Origin: Archegozetes longisetosus
Taxonomy: Eukaryota; Arthropoda; Arachnida; Sarcoptiformes; Trhypochthoniidae
Reading direction: 5' to 3'
DNA: 64,000 bases
Assembly (NCBI GenBank): GCA_018873245.2
Contig: JAEMBT020000005.1
Coordinates: 2,492,001-2,556,000 of the forward strand
Positions within the stretch are counted from its first letter, which is position 1. Every line of letters begins with the position of its first letter. Of the stretch, positions 34,991 through 47,944 are shown in pieces. The translations under genes and the position numbers were made by a program. Below the pieces are notes generated by a model. That model saw only the letters and a program-made list of their open reading frames with translations, was not told where the DNA came from and searched no databases.

Positions 34991-36518
34991 ACATATATAT
35001 ATGCAATTGCGATAATAGAATATTGTTTACATAAGAACTATTATGTGAAGGCAGATTAAATGAGAGACTATATAAAGTATATTTTACTTTTATCTGATTG
35101 ATAGTTATCGCAATAGTTAAGTCCTGCTGTGAAAACTGTCTTCCTTGGCGTCGACAGGTCCAGCCTATAAGGGAGACTTATTAGCCATGCTGTCGAGCAG
35201 GTATCCAAAAATCTTCCCCGAGCTTATCTCTCCCTCCTTTGCCGTCCATGTCTTTGCTCAATATTCTTCTGCTTGAACTGATTGGGAAAAAGCGCAAATA
35301 TTTCTCTATTTTAATAATGTATTTTTTCTTAGGGATAAAGAAAATTCTTAAGATTAAAATTGAAAATATCTAAAAGCCTTTGCCTGACAATGGAATGTTG
35401 AAGAATCTCAAGTAACAAATTTATCGTTTGAAACTTATATCTTTTTTCAGATAAATATATTATTAGATTTCTGCTATAAAGTCCTATCTCTGATTGAAAC
35501 AACACTAAAGATAGGACTTTGTAGCAGTAAACCTGAGATACATGTATAGATTTTTGTTGAATAAAGTGCGAAAACTAAAAAAGTTCAGCTCAGATTCATT
35601 GTTAATGTACACTCATAGCGCAGTCCAAGCTATTTAGCCTAAAGCAACAGACGGACAAACAGTTTATATATCTATAATAGAGCAAAATTTCATACAGTGC
35701 TAAAGCGCGGCACCTCTTTTGGGTCTCTCACTCTCTTATTCTCTATTATAGAAACCCAACATTTGCGAAATACACCTATCTTTCAGCGACATTTATACGC
35801 CTGATTACTTTCAAATAAAGCCATTGTTCGTTAGTTTGTATGCATTGAAATGACTGGAGGATCAAATATTCTACTTTATGGACTCGAAGTGCCGATCACT
35901 AGTCACTCAATCGATTGCTATCGCTGTTTCTAACAATACTGTATTGATTTGCGCTAAAACATTTTTCTCCCTTTATTTATGAAGAGATGAAACCTAAATA
36001 ATATGCATAACTTCTATGGAGTTGAACATAACATAATCTTTTGTACTGAACTTTGAATAACATCAAACGTTGAAAGCTTTCAAAAATGTTGGTATCAGTA
36101 AAATGGGTGAAATAATCAATACAATTTCCAAACTCAACATTCTTACTTTTGCTACTTTTTTCATCTGTACTTTTATCAAATTTAGTCAACGCCTTGATTA
36201 ATGAAAATTAATTTAACACTACTGACAGATCAGTTCTTCAGAATCTCTTTTTGTCTTTTTCTTTTATCAGTAACTCTTCCAATTCAAATTAAATCTTAGG
36301 TCAAAAGCATCGAAATTAGAAGTAGATGAGAAACAAATTGTAAACTAAGAGAAATAATCGAAACAGAATTTAGAAAACTGAACAGATTCAATTAGCTAGT
36401 CAGTCGATACAGTGTTTGACAGTATAGATACATTTATGCAAGCATTGAGTCGTTGTAGCTTGAGTTGAAGCACATCTGTTAACTATTCACTACAAATTGA
36501 TCCTAACACTGATTTCAG

Positions 36519-36555
36519 GTTTAAAAAGCTCACAATGAATGAGGAACAATTGTGG
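36519..36555 (+). other. Possible tiny exon with start codon
   Basis: Acceptor CTGATTTCAG is followed by 37 nt containing ATG at 36535, seven codons (MNEEQLW) and a strong donor GTAAGT. One downstream acceptor (TTTTCAG before 36734) would add ENLTQIVLLLRK and a stop, making a 19-residue peptide. It could be a micropeptide, a 5' exon of an unseen transcript, or chance. Confidence 0.25.
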
Positions 36556-36928
36556 GTAAGTTTCAATTTGAAGTATAAGTATCCTAAACATTAGATACTG
36601 GTATAGTGTGATAGTGTGAGCTATAATTATGAGACGGAGTATCGCATTTCTCGTTCAGGTAAAATCTTTCAAACCTTCAAATTTTTAAACCTTCTAAATC
36701 TTCTATAAATAGCTTCAATTTTTCAACTTTTCAGGAAAATCTCACTCAAATTGTCTTATTATTACGAAAATAGTTTCCTCCATCATTATTTAAGATTAAA
36801 TTAATTCCAACGTTAAATCTTGTGAATAATAAATGTATTTATGTGAATATCTTAAAGATCTTGAACAATTTGACGTTCAACTTAAACGTTTAGCTATTAA
36901 AGTATTCGGAAATAATAAATGAAATATT

Positions 36929-36931
<3 letters not shown>

Positions 36932-36984
<53 letters not shown>
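36932..36984. repeat. (GA)n microsatellite
   Basis: About 26 uninterrupted GA dinucleotides. Confidence 0.97.
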
Positions 36985-36986
<2 letters not shown>

Positions 36987-39900
36987 AATTGTAAAGTATG
37001 CAATAAAAGCGGTGTTAAGATAGTATAGATTCAATTTTTTGTTAGTAAACTTATGACCGGTAAGTTTGTCCTTGTGAGGCAGATAATAATCTTTGGTGTC
37101 TTTAAAAATAATTATTGTGCTCCCAAGAAATATTTTGCGTTTCTGACAAATCAAGATAAGACACTCAGTCCTCCAGTCCTTCAGCTTACGGCTTATTGAT
37201 TTCCATATGACTGAATAACTCTTAAAAACAAATACTTATTTCAATATTATCTAAATAAATCTCTAAGACTATTCCAGATCAGGTTTTCCTTAACTATTGC
37301 CAGCTGTCACTCATTAAAATTGTTATCAATTATCCTCTCAATTCATTTGAATGTTTATTTAAATTCAAATTTGATAAAAAAGAGAGAGAATAAAACGATA
37401 AAATGGATGGCACTTAATCAAAACATATATTGTGCGAGTGATGTAATTTGGATTTATGAGCGTTTTCTAATTATTTATTGAATTTAAGCAAAAGCAATAG
37501 ATTTCATTTGATGTCATATAACTTGAGGCTAAAAAACAGTTGACTCTCAGCATGTGTTAAGATATCCAAAACTGCTATAAAGGTAATAAAGTTCAGGTAA
37601 TAATTACTACTATTGCACAACAACGCATCCAAAGACAACACATTATTTCAATCTGTATTAATTGATTGAGTTTATTGTTTTGAGTTTGTCTCGAAATCTA
37701 ATTAATTTGTGATATATAACTGAATTGTTAGCTAAATATATAACTTATTTATATAAGCTTTTCTATGAATCAGTTGTAAATGCCACTCGTATTTAATATT
37801 TGATTGAAATTTTGTTTTATAGTTTCTCTAGTGGTAAGAACATCCGCTCAAAATAAAAATTTAATTGTTATTGTGTGATTGATATTGAGGAGCAGTTTTA
37901 GTTTTTGTCTCTCAGTGGGTGTCAAACTTTAGTCTGCAGTTCTCTACGGGATTGAGAAAATATTGAAACAGATCCTAAAAAAACTTCATCTTTCAAAAAC
38001 TCACCAAATATATGACTTACTCCACAAAACATATAGACGATAGTATCTAAATAACTGTTATTGATATATATTGATTGTAGGGAACTAACTATTTGGTGAA
38101 ACAATAGAAATTTGATACTCAGGTAACGATTTAAAGGTTTTCAAATTAACTTTGACTAATGGACTTTCATTGAATGATCGCGTCCATCAATCCTTTTATT
38201 ATTATACAAAATACGCCTCATTCTTAATCACATAATTCAAACGAAAGTCTTTTATCAGCTTAAGTTGCAAATGTATTTAAACGAAACAATAAAAATGTTT
38301 ACAAATCAAAAGATCCATAAATTTCTTGATTTAGAGAGTAAACAAAAATGTTTGAGTGGGCAAAGAGAAGTCATCAGTCAATCTTCTACTTGATTGATTA
38401 ACCGGTGATTTACGCATATTTTTAGGCAGAATAGGAATACCAATGTCTTACAAGTGTTTAGATGCTAGTATTATTGCAAATCAGCCCCAATCATTTGCAT
38501 TAGTTATACGATCATTGCGATCGTGTCAGTGCGATCTGCAAAAGCCAATCACAGGCCATACCTAGCAGTTAAATTTTTAGTTTCGATTGTGAAAAATTCA
38601 GTTTAATGTTGAGCATTTCAACTGCTGCCAATCATGTCAATAAAGTTGAATTGACTAGAATGTGGTCCTTTTCAATTATTACGATGTTTTTCTATTGCAT
38701 TCAAGTGAAAGTCGTGCAAACCACCAATTTATTATGCGTAGTTTTGTAAATTAGTCTTCAAGATGACTAGCCGTGAGATATAAGTTCATAACATTATTGC
38801 CATCTTTAGAACTCCTGGTTTCTGCTCTGCTACCTAACTCAGTATTAGCAATTGTTGTTAACGTACAATAAGTTTGCTTATAATTAAGCAAAATATATTC
38901 ATACACTGAGCTAATTATTCTGGTTATTGAAAATTAAAAGTTAGTTAAGTTTGCTGAGAGATATAAGAAAAAGTAATTTTGTTCGCTTTACTTCGCTGAC
39001 CAGTAAATGAATAGGAGAGAGATTTGAGCACATATTTTATAAACTAATGTCTCTTCAATGGTATCCTAATGTCTATACTCATAACACAGACTACGTATTG
39101 CTTGGCTCGAAACAAATATAATTAATATGAGAGTTTTAAGGTATTTAAAATTCATGATAAGCAACCTAAAATCCATTAACATAAAGATGCAAAAAATAGA
39201 AAAAATAATGAATAAATTCGAAACTAATAAATTAAAAGTGAAAAATACAAATGTGAATTTGACTGTTGCACCAAAAAGAAAACAATGCACTAAAAGATAG
39301 CATCCCAACCGAACGCAAAACAATCCAAACTGAAAATCGATCAAAAAACTCAACCCAAGTGGCGGAAATCAATTCTAAATTTGTTTAAATTTACTTTACC
39401 AGTCATTATCACAAAATTAAGCCAATTAATAGTTAATCAGACGAATCAAATTTGAGAATAATATTGGAATGAATTGAAAAATTTGTTTGAAACCAATAGA
39501 TTATAGAAAAGAAATTAGAGAAGAATTAGGGTTACGTCACTCAGGATCTCTTGAGATGGAACAAAAGAGAGAAGAAAGCATTTGCAATATATTATATAGG
39601 ATTAGATTACGGAGTAGTAGAGCATCATTAATATAAAGAGGAAAAGGTTGGAAGTGGTACTAAGAGTAGACCTCACACACAAGAATTATATAAAATAGCC
39701 TGAGCTCCCGCAGCCAATGTTAAAACAAACAACACGCCCCGTATGCCAGAGTGCGCGTGGCATCCAAGACATCACAACAAATTCATACTATCATACAAGA
39801 CCAGCTCTTTTCCAGCTCCAAATACTTTCCTATGAGTACTACACAAGAAAGATTGTCAGAAACTCTGATAGAGAGACTGCTCAGTCGCTAATTTACTTTT

Positions 39901-40254
39901 GACAAAAATATCCGTAGAGTTGAATCACTTTGATGTGAGACTGAACGCTATATATATAGATTTGAAACGCAACTATAGATTCAAGTATTTTTGTGCTGCT
40001 CACCGCAATACGTGAATATAACTCTAGTGATGATAACATTTATTTGAAATTTTTTCTTCATTGTCTTCGTATAAGTAATCGGAATCTAGATTAAAAGTGA
40101 TATTTTACTCATCAAGATTAAAAGTCATATATTGAAATTGAAGTTTCAAAGTATTTAGTGGTTTAGAGGAGTGAGTGGAATAAGATTAATGTGATTAGAA
40201 GTGTACTGAACAAAATAGAAGAATATATGAGAAAATAAAAGAATATATGTGAAA

Positions 40255-42568
40255 ATGCTTGTGCCTCCAGATTCTCAGATCGGTGCGAGTAAATTACTAT
40301 TTCACATTAATAAATATTGCAATGAGAGAGTTGTCTACAGGTCAGAATTTGTTTTTCTATCTTCAACAAAAATTATTACCTCACTTTTAAACTTATTTCT
40401 TTTTCCTCTTATGAGTTACGCTAATCACCAAATTATTGTTCAGCTAATCGCCTATAAATTTACAAATTAAATCTTCAGCCATATTCTAATAGCTTTAACG
40501 TATTAATTATAGTACATTTGCAAAACATTTCTATATGTTTGAGAAAAGTTAGCGTAAATCAATTCAAGTCTAGAGTTTGTAATAAATCTAATATTGATGG
40601 TTATTTAAACTGTTCAAAATCAGATTATTAGCAATAGAATAGTTGCGCGATCAGAAAAGGACTTTAAAAAGCGAATATTGACCTTCACTTAATAAACTAT
40701 TGGCAAGTTTTATGTCTTAATTTATTGTTTTTCACTGGAAAGTGCATAAGTGCGCGCTTAAAGACTCCATTTCTCTCTGTTTCTATCACTATAAAACCTA
40801 TTCAGTCCCTGTTTGTATGAATTACAAACTAAGCCTTAATACTTAGTATTGAGAATCAGATATATTTTGATAGGAGGGGACAAATCGCAAAGACGATTCG
40901 AGAAATAACTAAAATAGTACAAGATGTACTTAAAGAGGTTGAAGTGCAAGAGCCAAGATTCATTTCCAGCCTCACCGAATGCAATGGACATTACGAAGGT
41001 ACTACATTCTTGTTATTTCAAACGTTTTTAACTCTTATTTTTAAACTCCATCAATTAATACAAGAGTAGCAGTTACGAGAAACCATTATTCTTGTAATTG
41101 GAATACGCATTATAACCATCTTGTCTACTGGTCTCATGCGTAGAACCGGCAAATCTTCCGTTTTCAATGGCAACATGTTTTTACTGAAAGACCACTGACT
41201 TAACTTTTGAATGATTTAAGCAAATATCTGTTCCTAAGAATATATTTTAATGGAAACATAAACATTTTGATAGAAAACTATTGACGTAAAAGAAGAGAAT
41301 TTGAGAATATAGTTGAGATACTTTATCTGAGTTAAGCTTAAGTTATAAGCTTTTAAAGTGCTACTCCGTTGTAAGTGAACCTGTTCGTAGCGTTGCCAAA
41401 ATGAAGTTTCTTCGCTCATTTATAAAGTTTGCCTATGGTAACATCGTTTGAAGCATCGTTTAAAGTTTATCTGTTCACAACACTATTTAAAAAGCCATAA
41501 TCATGTAAAATGATTGCTGCTTCAAACCTCTTATTTCAATTTTAAAATGTGTTTGAAAAATTCTGATCTATCTAAACCTTTAAAGTAAGAATATTTCAAG
41601 TGATTTCTAATTAGTCAGATAGTAAAATGTATAAATCAAGACGATCATTGATTTCAAAAATTTCTAATTCACATTATCATAAGTCTAATATAAAAAACAA
41701 GTTCAGATCAATTGTTTATTTGATGAAAAAAATCAAATTTTAGTTAGAAACCTAACACTTTAACTATGTTCAAAATGGAGGTCAGATAGAGTGAAATAGT
41801 TTGGTTACACTTGATTGATTCATGAATTAGTGCTTTGTCTTGTTTTTAAAAATTATAAGTAGACTTATGATGACTAAAATCTGGACGTCAAATAACTATT
41901 AGTTTTAAGGCTTGAATAAAAAGTTATTAAGAGAAACGTGAGAAACATATTCAATCAATCTTATGCGATCAGTCGGTTTCAAGCTGTGTACCCAAGGGTT
42001 CCTAGTGTTTCATGAGAGAGTGGACCTCTTTTAGACCAAATAAAACTCTACTAATATTTTTCTATATCTTCGCCACGAACACAGCTTTTACCTTCTAAAT
42101 CTTTTAAAACCTTTCTGAAGGACTTTCACCAATGAGGCACTCCGGCTATCAATTCCATCATTTCTACTATAGTCAAAATCAATCGGTTTTACTACGATTT
42201 TATTACTCTGAATTGTAAATTAGATTTGAAAGAACTTCAAATTTGTGTAAGATATTTTATACTCATAGAAACATGTTAGAGTCATGTGTTTGTCAGTCCA
42301 TTTCCAATACATTTTTATTCGATATTTCACTTAATAGAATAAAATCTCAACTAAAACAAACCAAATAATTAAGTGAAACTTCAATTTTTCAAAATAGTGG
42401 GCTTGTTTTCAATTTAATCGTTTTACTAAAATAAATTGATCAAGTTATTTTGAGTTGGTGCAGTAGAAAAAGCCAGATCTACAACAAATCATAAGGAAGA
42501 CAATATATAGAGAAAGGAACTTATTAGACTGATTAGAATTAGATTAAAAATCAGTTACGAGAAGGGCC

Positions 42569-42610
<42 letters not shown>

Positions 42611-44760
42611 ATTATAAATAACAAAAGCGATTGTATATAGTTATTGTTATATAATTTATAGGATAGTAAATAAAAAAATTAGTTATATAACTGTCAAACT
42701 AAATTGCATTATCTCATTAGGGTTGGAAGTGATATCGCCCACAGAATTTGAAGTTGTATTATATTTAAATCAAATGGGAGTTTTTAATTTTGTTGATGAC
42801 GGTTCACTGCCTGGATGTGCTGTCTTGAAGGTATGCGAAACATTAATATTCAAATATCTACAACCTTTTTATCATATTGTCAATTGTCTTGATAATAGTT
42901 ATCTGATGGCCGAAAACGTTCAATGTCTTTATGGGTCGAATTTATAACAGCGAGCGGTTACTTAAGTGCACGTAAAATACGGTCTCGATTTCAAACACTA
43001 GTGAGTAACAAGGCATTAATTTGAATCTTTTTAGACTAGAATGAATTTGGTTAGCCTTAACTGATGGATTTCGTTAGCCTTAACTCATTTTGACGCCCAA
43101 CTGTTCTGTTGAAATGAATAAACGCATAACTGTCCCCTTAAGGCTAACATCCGACTAATCAATTTTCTTCTCTTAATAATCTATTTTAAATTACGATATC
43201 AGCTAGCTAACTCTTAAACCATTGTTTTGTCTAACCAAAAGGTGGCCCAGGCTTGTGATAAAAGCAGTTATAGAGATTTGGTCAAAATGATTCCCGACAC
43301 CAGTGAAGTTAAATTACGGATCAGAGAGAGATATGTCGTGCAAATAACACCTGGTATTTATGCTTTATATAATTTTGATCTTTTTAGATCTTTGCTCTCA
43401 ATTAAACCTCGCATCTAGTCGTAAAATGCGAAAACACTTTCCTAAAAATTCAAATATTAGAACATTACATATATTAAAATCTAATATTGGTCTGACAGCA
43501 TTTCGATGCAGTGGCCTTTGGCCTCGTTCGGCGGCGCATTGGCCAATGCCGACATGTCCATGGCCACCGCCAAACATTGTTGCCGAAGTGAAAGCAGAAG
43601 GATTTGATCTACTTAGCAAAGAATGCGTATCTCTGCAGGTACGTTAAGTCAATGAAAATCCTAACTTAATATTCCAAACATATTATTATCCTTTGAGTGA
43701 AACTTTTGCTAAATTTCAATCAATACTCACAACAGGGAAAACAAAGTTCAATGGAAGGAGACGCTTGGGTTCTGAGCTTTCTTGAAGCTGAAAACCGCTT
43801 ATTACAGGTATATTGAAAATAGTTATATAAATTATCTTATGATAGTGTAAATCAGATTTGTATCGGAAAGTTACGATCAAATTTGTATTGGAAAGTTGTA
43901 ACCGAATTTATATCGGAAAGTTGTGATCAAATTTGTATGAAAAAATTAACGATCTAATGGCACAGTGCGTAATTGGGATACTAATCGAGAAAATTTCTAC
44001 CGAATAACAGGGCGGGTGTCGCAAAAAATGTCTTTCAATATTGAAAACATTACGTGATCGTCATTTAGATTTACCCGGTTTACCAATCAATGCTTATCAC
44101 TTGAAAACATTACTATTATATGAATGTGAAAAACATCCGCGTGAGTGCGAATGGGATGAAGTCTGTTTGGGTGATCGCATCAACGGAATACTTCTTCAGC
44201 TCATATCATGCCTCCAGTGTCGTCGATGTCCACATTATTTTTTGCCAAATTTGGATTTGTTTCGAGGAAAGTCTCACAGGTAAGGATGTAACTAGAAGTT
44301 GATATTTTGAATGGTATGGCCTCCAATATTAACCTTTGATGTAGTTGAAAGCCGAGTGCACACCTATTCCATAGTATTACACCTGCTATGATCTTCGTTT
44401 CTCCCACATTGAAACTATTATTTCCCATTTAGTAGAAGAAAGATTATGTAGAAAATGAGTTGATTTGCTGGTTATTTTGAAGTGCATGCGGCCAAACGCG
44501 CTATGAATAAGTTGTAGTGCTCTCCCAATTGTAGTGCTCTCCCGATTGTTTGTTAACTTAATCGAGTGATGAATTTAGTTGAACTTATAGGATTAGCATG
44601 AGAGGAACAATAGATTTATAAGTTATATGGGCATAATTTGATACTTATCTTATATATGATTAATGTTTAATTTTTTAGCTCACTTGAAAACGCAGCAAAG
44701 ATGACTTGGAGACTGACAAGAGAACTATTAACAAACCCAAAATCATTTGATAAACTATAA
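40255..44760 (+). CDS. mab-21: Mab-21 (nucleotidyltransferase-fold developmental protein)
   Basis: Nine exons close in phase to 365 aa, the usual family length: 40255-40340, 40874-40998, 42721-42830, 42899-43000, 43242-43353, 43499-43638, 43736-43807, 44011-44279, 44679-44760. Mab-21 proteins have the cGAS-like nucleotidyltransferase fold and act in eye, neural and sensory-organ development. Near-invariant blocks: VQDVLKEVEVQEPRFISSL, EVISPTEFEVVLYLNQMG, FNFVDDGSLPGCAVLK, RKIRSRFQTL, WPRSAAHW, VAEVKAEGFDLLSKEC, RDRHLDLPGLP, LISCLQCRRCPHYFLPNLDL. The C-terminus NPKSFDKL matches the MAB21L1/L2 tail. The E-x-E of TEFEVV aligns with metal ligands of active relatives; activity cannot be inferred. 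The N-terminus (MLVPPDSQ) differs from vertebrates and the first two introns split it. Vertebrate MAB21L1/2 are intronless, so the many introns here fit an older state. Confidence 0.95.
40999..42720. other. Mab-21 intron 2
   Basis: 1722-bp intron, donor GTACTA and acceptor CATTAG. It is AT-rich with an (AG)n microsatellite near the 3' end. No nested gene or conserved element can be recognised without comparison. Confidence 0.6.
42573..42607. repeat. (AG)n microsatellite in mab-21 intron 2
   Basis: About 17 AG dinucleotides, 114 bp before the exon 3 acceptor. Confidence 0.95.
43856..43955. repeat. Four-copy 25-bp tandem repeat in mab-21 intron 7
   Basis: Units start ATTTG/ATTTA at 43856, 43881, 43906 and 43931. 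The first three carry GGAAAGTT; the last is degraded. They occupy half of a 203-bp intron. Confidence 0.85.
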
Positions 44761-46392
44761 AGTAGAAGAGAAAGTTTTGGACTCGCAATTTTTAGATCTG
44801 TTTCTTAATTGAGAATATGTATTGTATGGTGTGATGTATTAATGATTATTTGTATTTTGGCTGTTTTATACTTTATAAGTCCAGAAACCTGAACCCATAC
44901 TCAGTATATATACTGTAAATATATATACGGATCTTCATATCTTCCTACTCACGTTTATGTAAAAATCTATGAGAAAGGGAGGAGACTGAAGATAATTTCA
45001 ATACCAATTGCTCTTTAGACTCAACCATTTGATAGCTGTGAGCGATATTTGCTCGCGAAGTCTGCTTTATTAGTTACCGTTAAGGAAAGTCAGGATAATT
45101 ATTGTGAAATAAGATCGTCAAACTATTCTAAACACTAACACCGTCTAATGATTTGTCAGAAGAGCAGTAGTCAATTCAACAAACCTTGTATTTATCTCTC
45201 TTTTTACTCCACAATCTAAAACAATTACCAAAACCATTTGGCCCTTTAGGCTATAGTTTCAATTGCTAACATTCACAACAGCATGTGTCTGATTATCTAA
45301 TCATAGACCAAAGCCTTGCAGGTCAGCTATCTTTAGATTTGGTTTCTTTGTCAAGCTATAAGAGAACAGATTTAGCAGATTTTATACTTAATGGAAGATT
45401 CAGCTACCAAATCAGCTCGTGTACTGATATTTAGTCAAGTTTTATCTTCTATAACACAGCATTTTTCAAAATTCTAAAATATTCTATTTGGATGTTAGCA
45501 AACCTGATAGGAGTCTCGACTTTCGGGTCTCGACTTTAGAGATGAATTATGAGAAGAGGGGATTCAAAAAATGCTATTAGTCTATGTGTTTTATTGCTAA
45601 AAATAATCAAAACAGGCAGATTCAAAAAAGGTAGGCCTGACCACGAGGTACATCGCCTCAAGATAGGGAACCTTATACTCAACACTAGCTTGAATGCTAG
45701 GAATTTACGCCTATTCAAACCCATGAGTCCGTCAAGAATAGGGATTTGTGTCTTTTAGCTGATAGTTTTTGGTGCTCTTCCAACTCGTGTTGGGTTGAGT
45801 TTGGATAGAAATTCTGGTTTAATATAATAAATGCAAAAGTTATGCTTTTGGACTGAGTTCTCTCCTCCCTTATTAATATGCAAATACGTATAGTTGATTG
45901 ACACTTATTACATAATAAATTGCTTGTTTTCAAAAAGCTCGACATCAATGAAGCACATATTACTTATTCCTGTTTATTTATAATCCGCTTCCAATGGCTT
46001 TTCACCGCTTTTCTCACTTCTATCGTAGTCTTTTTGGCAACAGTCACACTATATTCCTATCGTTTTTTGTCTGTTTCGTTTGAAATAATTCAAGTCTAGA
46101 CTTGTGGTACATCATGTAATTGTGTTATTACAGAATAATCTGTTATCTCTTGGGCACAAACGGAAGACTAGAAGATCTAAGTTTTAATTATTTTATTTTC
46201 TTAGTGCGAATGTTTCGACTGAGATAAGTAAAAGCAATCGCATGAATATAGTTTCAGTCATGACATGTGCATAACTACCCGCTAATGCAAGTCATCTAAT
46301 ATTTGTTCATCAGCTTATTGTTTGCAGTTATAAATATGTTTGTTCTCATCATTGATTAGCTTTCCATTAGTGAGGGATACGAATGTATGACA

Positions 46393-46442
46393 ACAGAACT
46401 AAACCACCGATAGAACTAAACCATCGACAGAACTAAACCATC
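46393..46442. repeat. Tandem 18-bp repeat, about three copies
   Basis: Units of the form AGAACTAAACCATCGAC, nearly identical in series. Confidence 0.85.
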
Positions 46443-46649
46443 AAAAAACGGATAGAAAACTGTGTGAATATAAACTAATAGCAAACGTGTTTTGGTGAAA
46501 TGGTTTGAAAGGCCGAAAGCATAGGTTAAATGCTTATTTAGTTGATCACGCAATGGTTGGGTGTGGCTCTCTGTCCAACAGTGGCACCGGTAGGAAATAG
46601 GAAGACTAGAGTCATTACTTACTCTATATATGGATCGATACGAGTATTC

Positions 46650-46773
46650 ATTCTGTTAGGTCTGCAGTGTTTCAATTGAGAACATTCTGTTAGACCTACA
46701 CTATTCGATTCTGTTAGGCCTACAGTGGTTCAACTGAGAACATTCTGTTAGGCCTACACAGTTCGATTGAGAA
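46650..46773. repeat. Tandem repeat, four ATTCTGTTAG units
   Basis: Units start at 46650, 46684, 46708 and 46742 with ATTCTGTTAG, then GTCTGCAG or GCCTACA, alternating 34 and 24 bp; the 34-bp form ends TGAGAAC. This suggests a 58-bp higher-order unit. Confidence 0.85.
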
Positions 46774-47353
46774 AAATCTATTTGGTCGCTGATGTGTTTA
46801 GAGGCCCTGAGTTTCCCTCTTCAGTGTTATAGCAGGTGGCCTTCAATATCAAGTGCATTCTATTGTACATTACGGATATGTACACTTCATTATAAAATGG
46901 ATTATGTAGATTAGTGCGTGCCCAACATAACTGCTTTGTATTTTTTCTACAGCACTATATAATCACTAAAAGCCTCTAATAATCTAAATCATCTGAACAG
47001 CGCTTCTCTCTTCAGGATTTTGTTTGCCTTTTATTTATGTAATTCCAGCTCATTTGAAATACTAGCAAAGCAAAAATCAATCCATTCGCCTATACTACAT
47101 TCAACTTATTTCCATTCACAACCGTCAAAACTAAAATCTAAGTGTTTAGATCAGTCAAAATTAGATTCTGTTTTCAATTTAAAAATAAGAAATAAGAAAT
47201 ATATCATATTTCACAGTATCAAACATGAAAGACCTGAACAGTGATCGAACACAAAGATTGTAAGTGTTGGTGGATTGGATGCATTAAAAGAGTATTTGGT
47301 ATATTAGACTGATTCATCAACAGTCACGATCATCAATATATTGAATGTAATGT

Positions 47354-47690
47354 TCATTGCAATAAATATAGGGCAGAATATGGGGAATGGCATGCAATGC
47401 ATGTCAGAGTTTGGTTAGTAGTTCTGTAGTACTCATCAAACCTCATACATCTCCAGATTAGAAAGAGCTCCAACTTTATGGACCACTGCTCACGTGCATC
47501 ACATTTTCGAAATGCATCATATGATTTGATGAGCTTCAGCAATGGTCCAGAACACACCACATCATGATTCAGGTAGCCTTTTGCAGTTAGAATTTCCCTA
47601 TGGAATAGCCGTCCGTAAGTTAGGGCTAACACTGGCGCAGTAATTGTCATAAGTTGTGTAGTCGTAATGGTGCCATCAAAATCTATATCC
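47354..47690 (-). pseudogene. Unrecognised open frame, possible exon or transposon relic
   Basis: The frame opens after an acceptor-like TTTTCATAG and starts DIDFDGTITTTQL, which fits an EF-hand loop (D-x-D-x-D-G-x-I-T) except for Gln at the last ligand. The following ~95 residues (with LTYGRLFHREILTAKGYL and FRKCDAREQWS) do not look like an EF-hand protein. The stretch is richer in G+C than its surroundings. No upstream exon or start was found. A decayed mobile element or chance frame are both possible. Confidence 0.22.
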
Positions 47691-47862
47691 TATGAAAATC
47701 TAATCGAAATTTAAAGCTAGAACTCATTCTTGCAAAAAATCTAGGCATTAAATATCGTATTATTTATGTGTGAGATGATGGAAAAACAAGTCATAATAGA
47801 AAATGAAAGCGTATATGAGTTGTAAACTGGGAGGCAGTGTCTGTATATGGAGTCGAGTAAAG

Positions 47863-47944
47863 ATGAATTAAGACTCTTCAGGTGATTTAGACTAGTCCTT
47901 CGTATGAATTAAGACTCTTCAGGTCATTCAGACTAGTCTTACTT
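47863..47944. repeat. Two-copy 41-bp tandem repeat
   Basis: Copies 47863-47903 and 47904-47944 both read ATGAATTAAGACTCTTCAGG and end near ACTAGTC, differing at a few sites. Confidence 0.9.

Larger units (their letters stand above)
32163..40254. other. Gene-poor 8-kb region upstream of mab-21
   Basis: No gene with family support. Contents: a 55/47-bp two-copy repeat (33946-34047), two (GA)n microsatellites, a G+C-richer block at about 35120-35270 of unknown origin, and a possible tiny exon at 36519-36555. A large non-coding upstream region is common for developmental control genes such as mab-21, so enhancers are likely, but none can be pinned down. Confidence 0.5.

Noticed and set aside
39066..39353. 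Hydrophobic 95-codon minus-strand frame
   Set aside because: Composition-driven (Phe/Leu/Ile), no start context, splice sites or recognisable domain.
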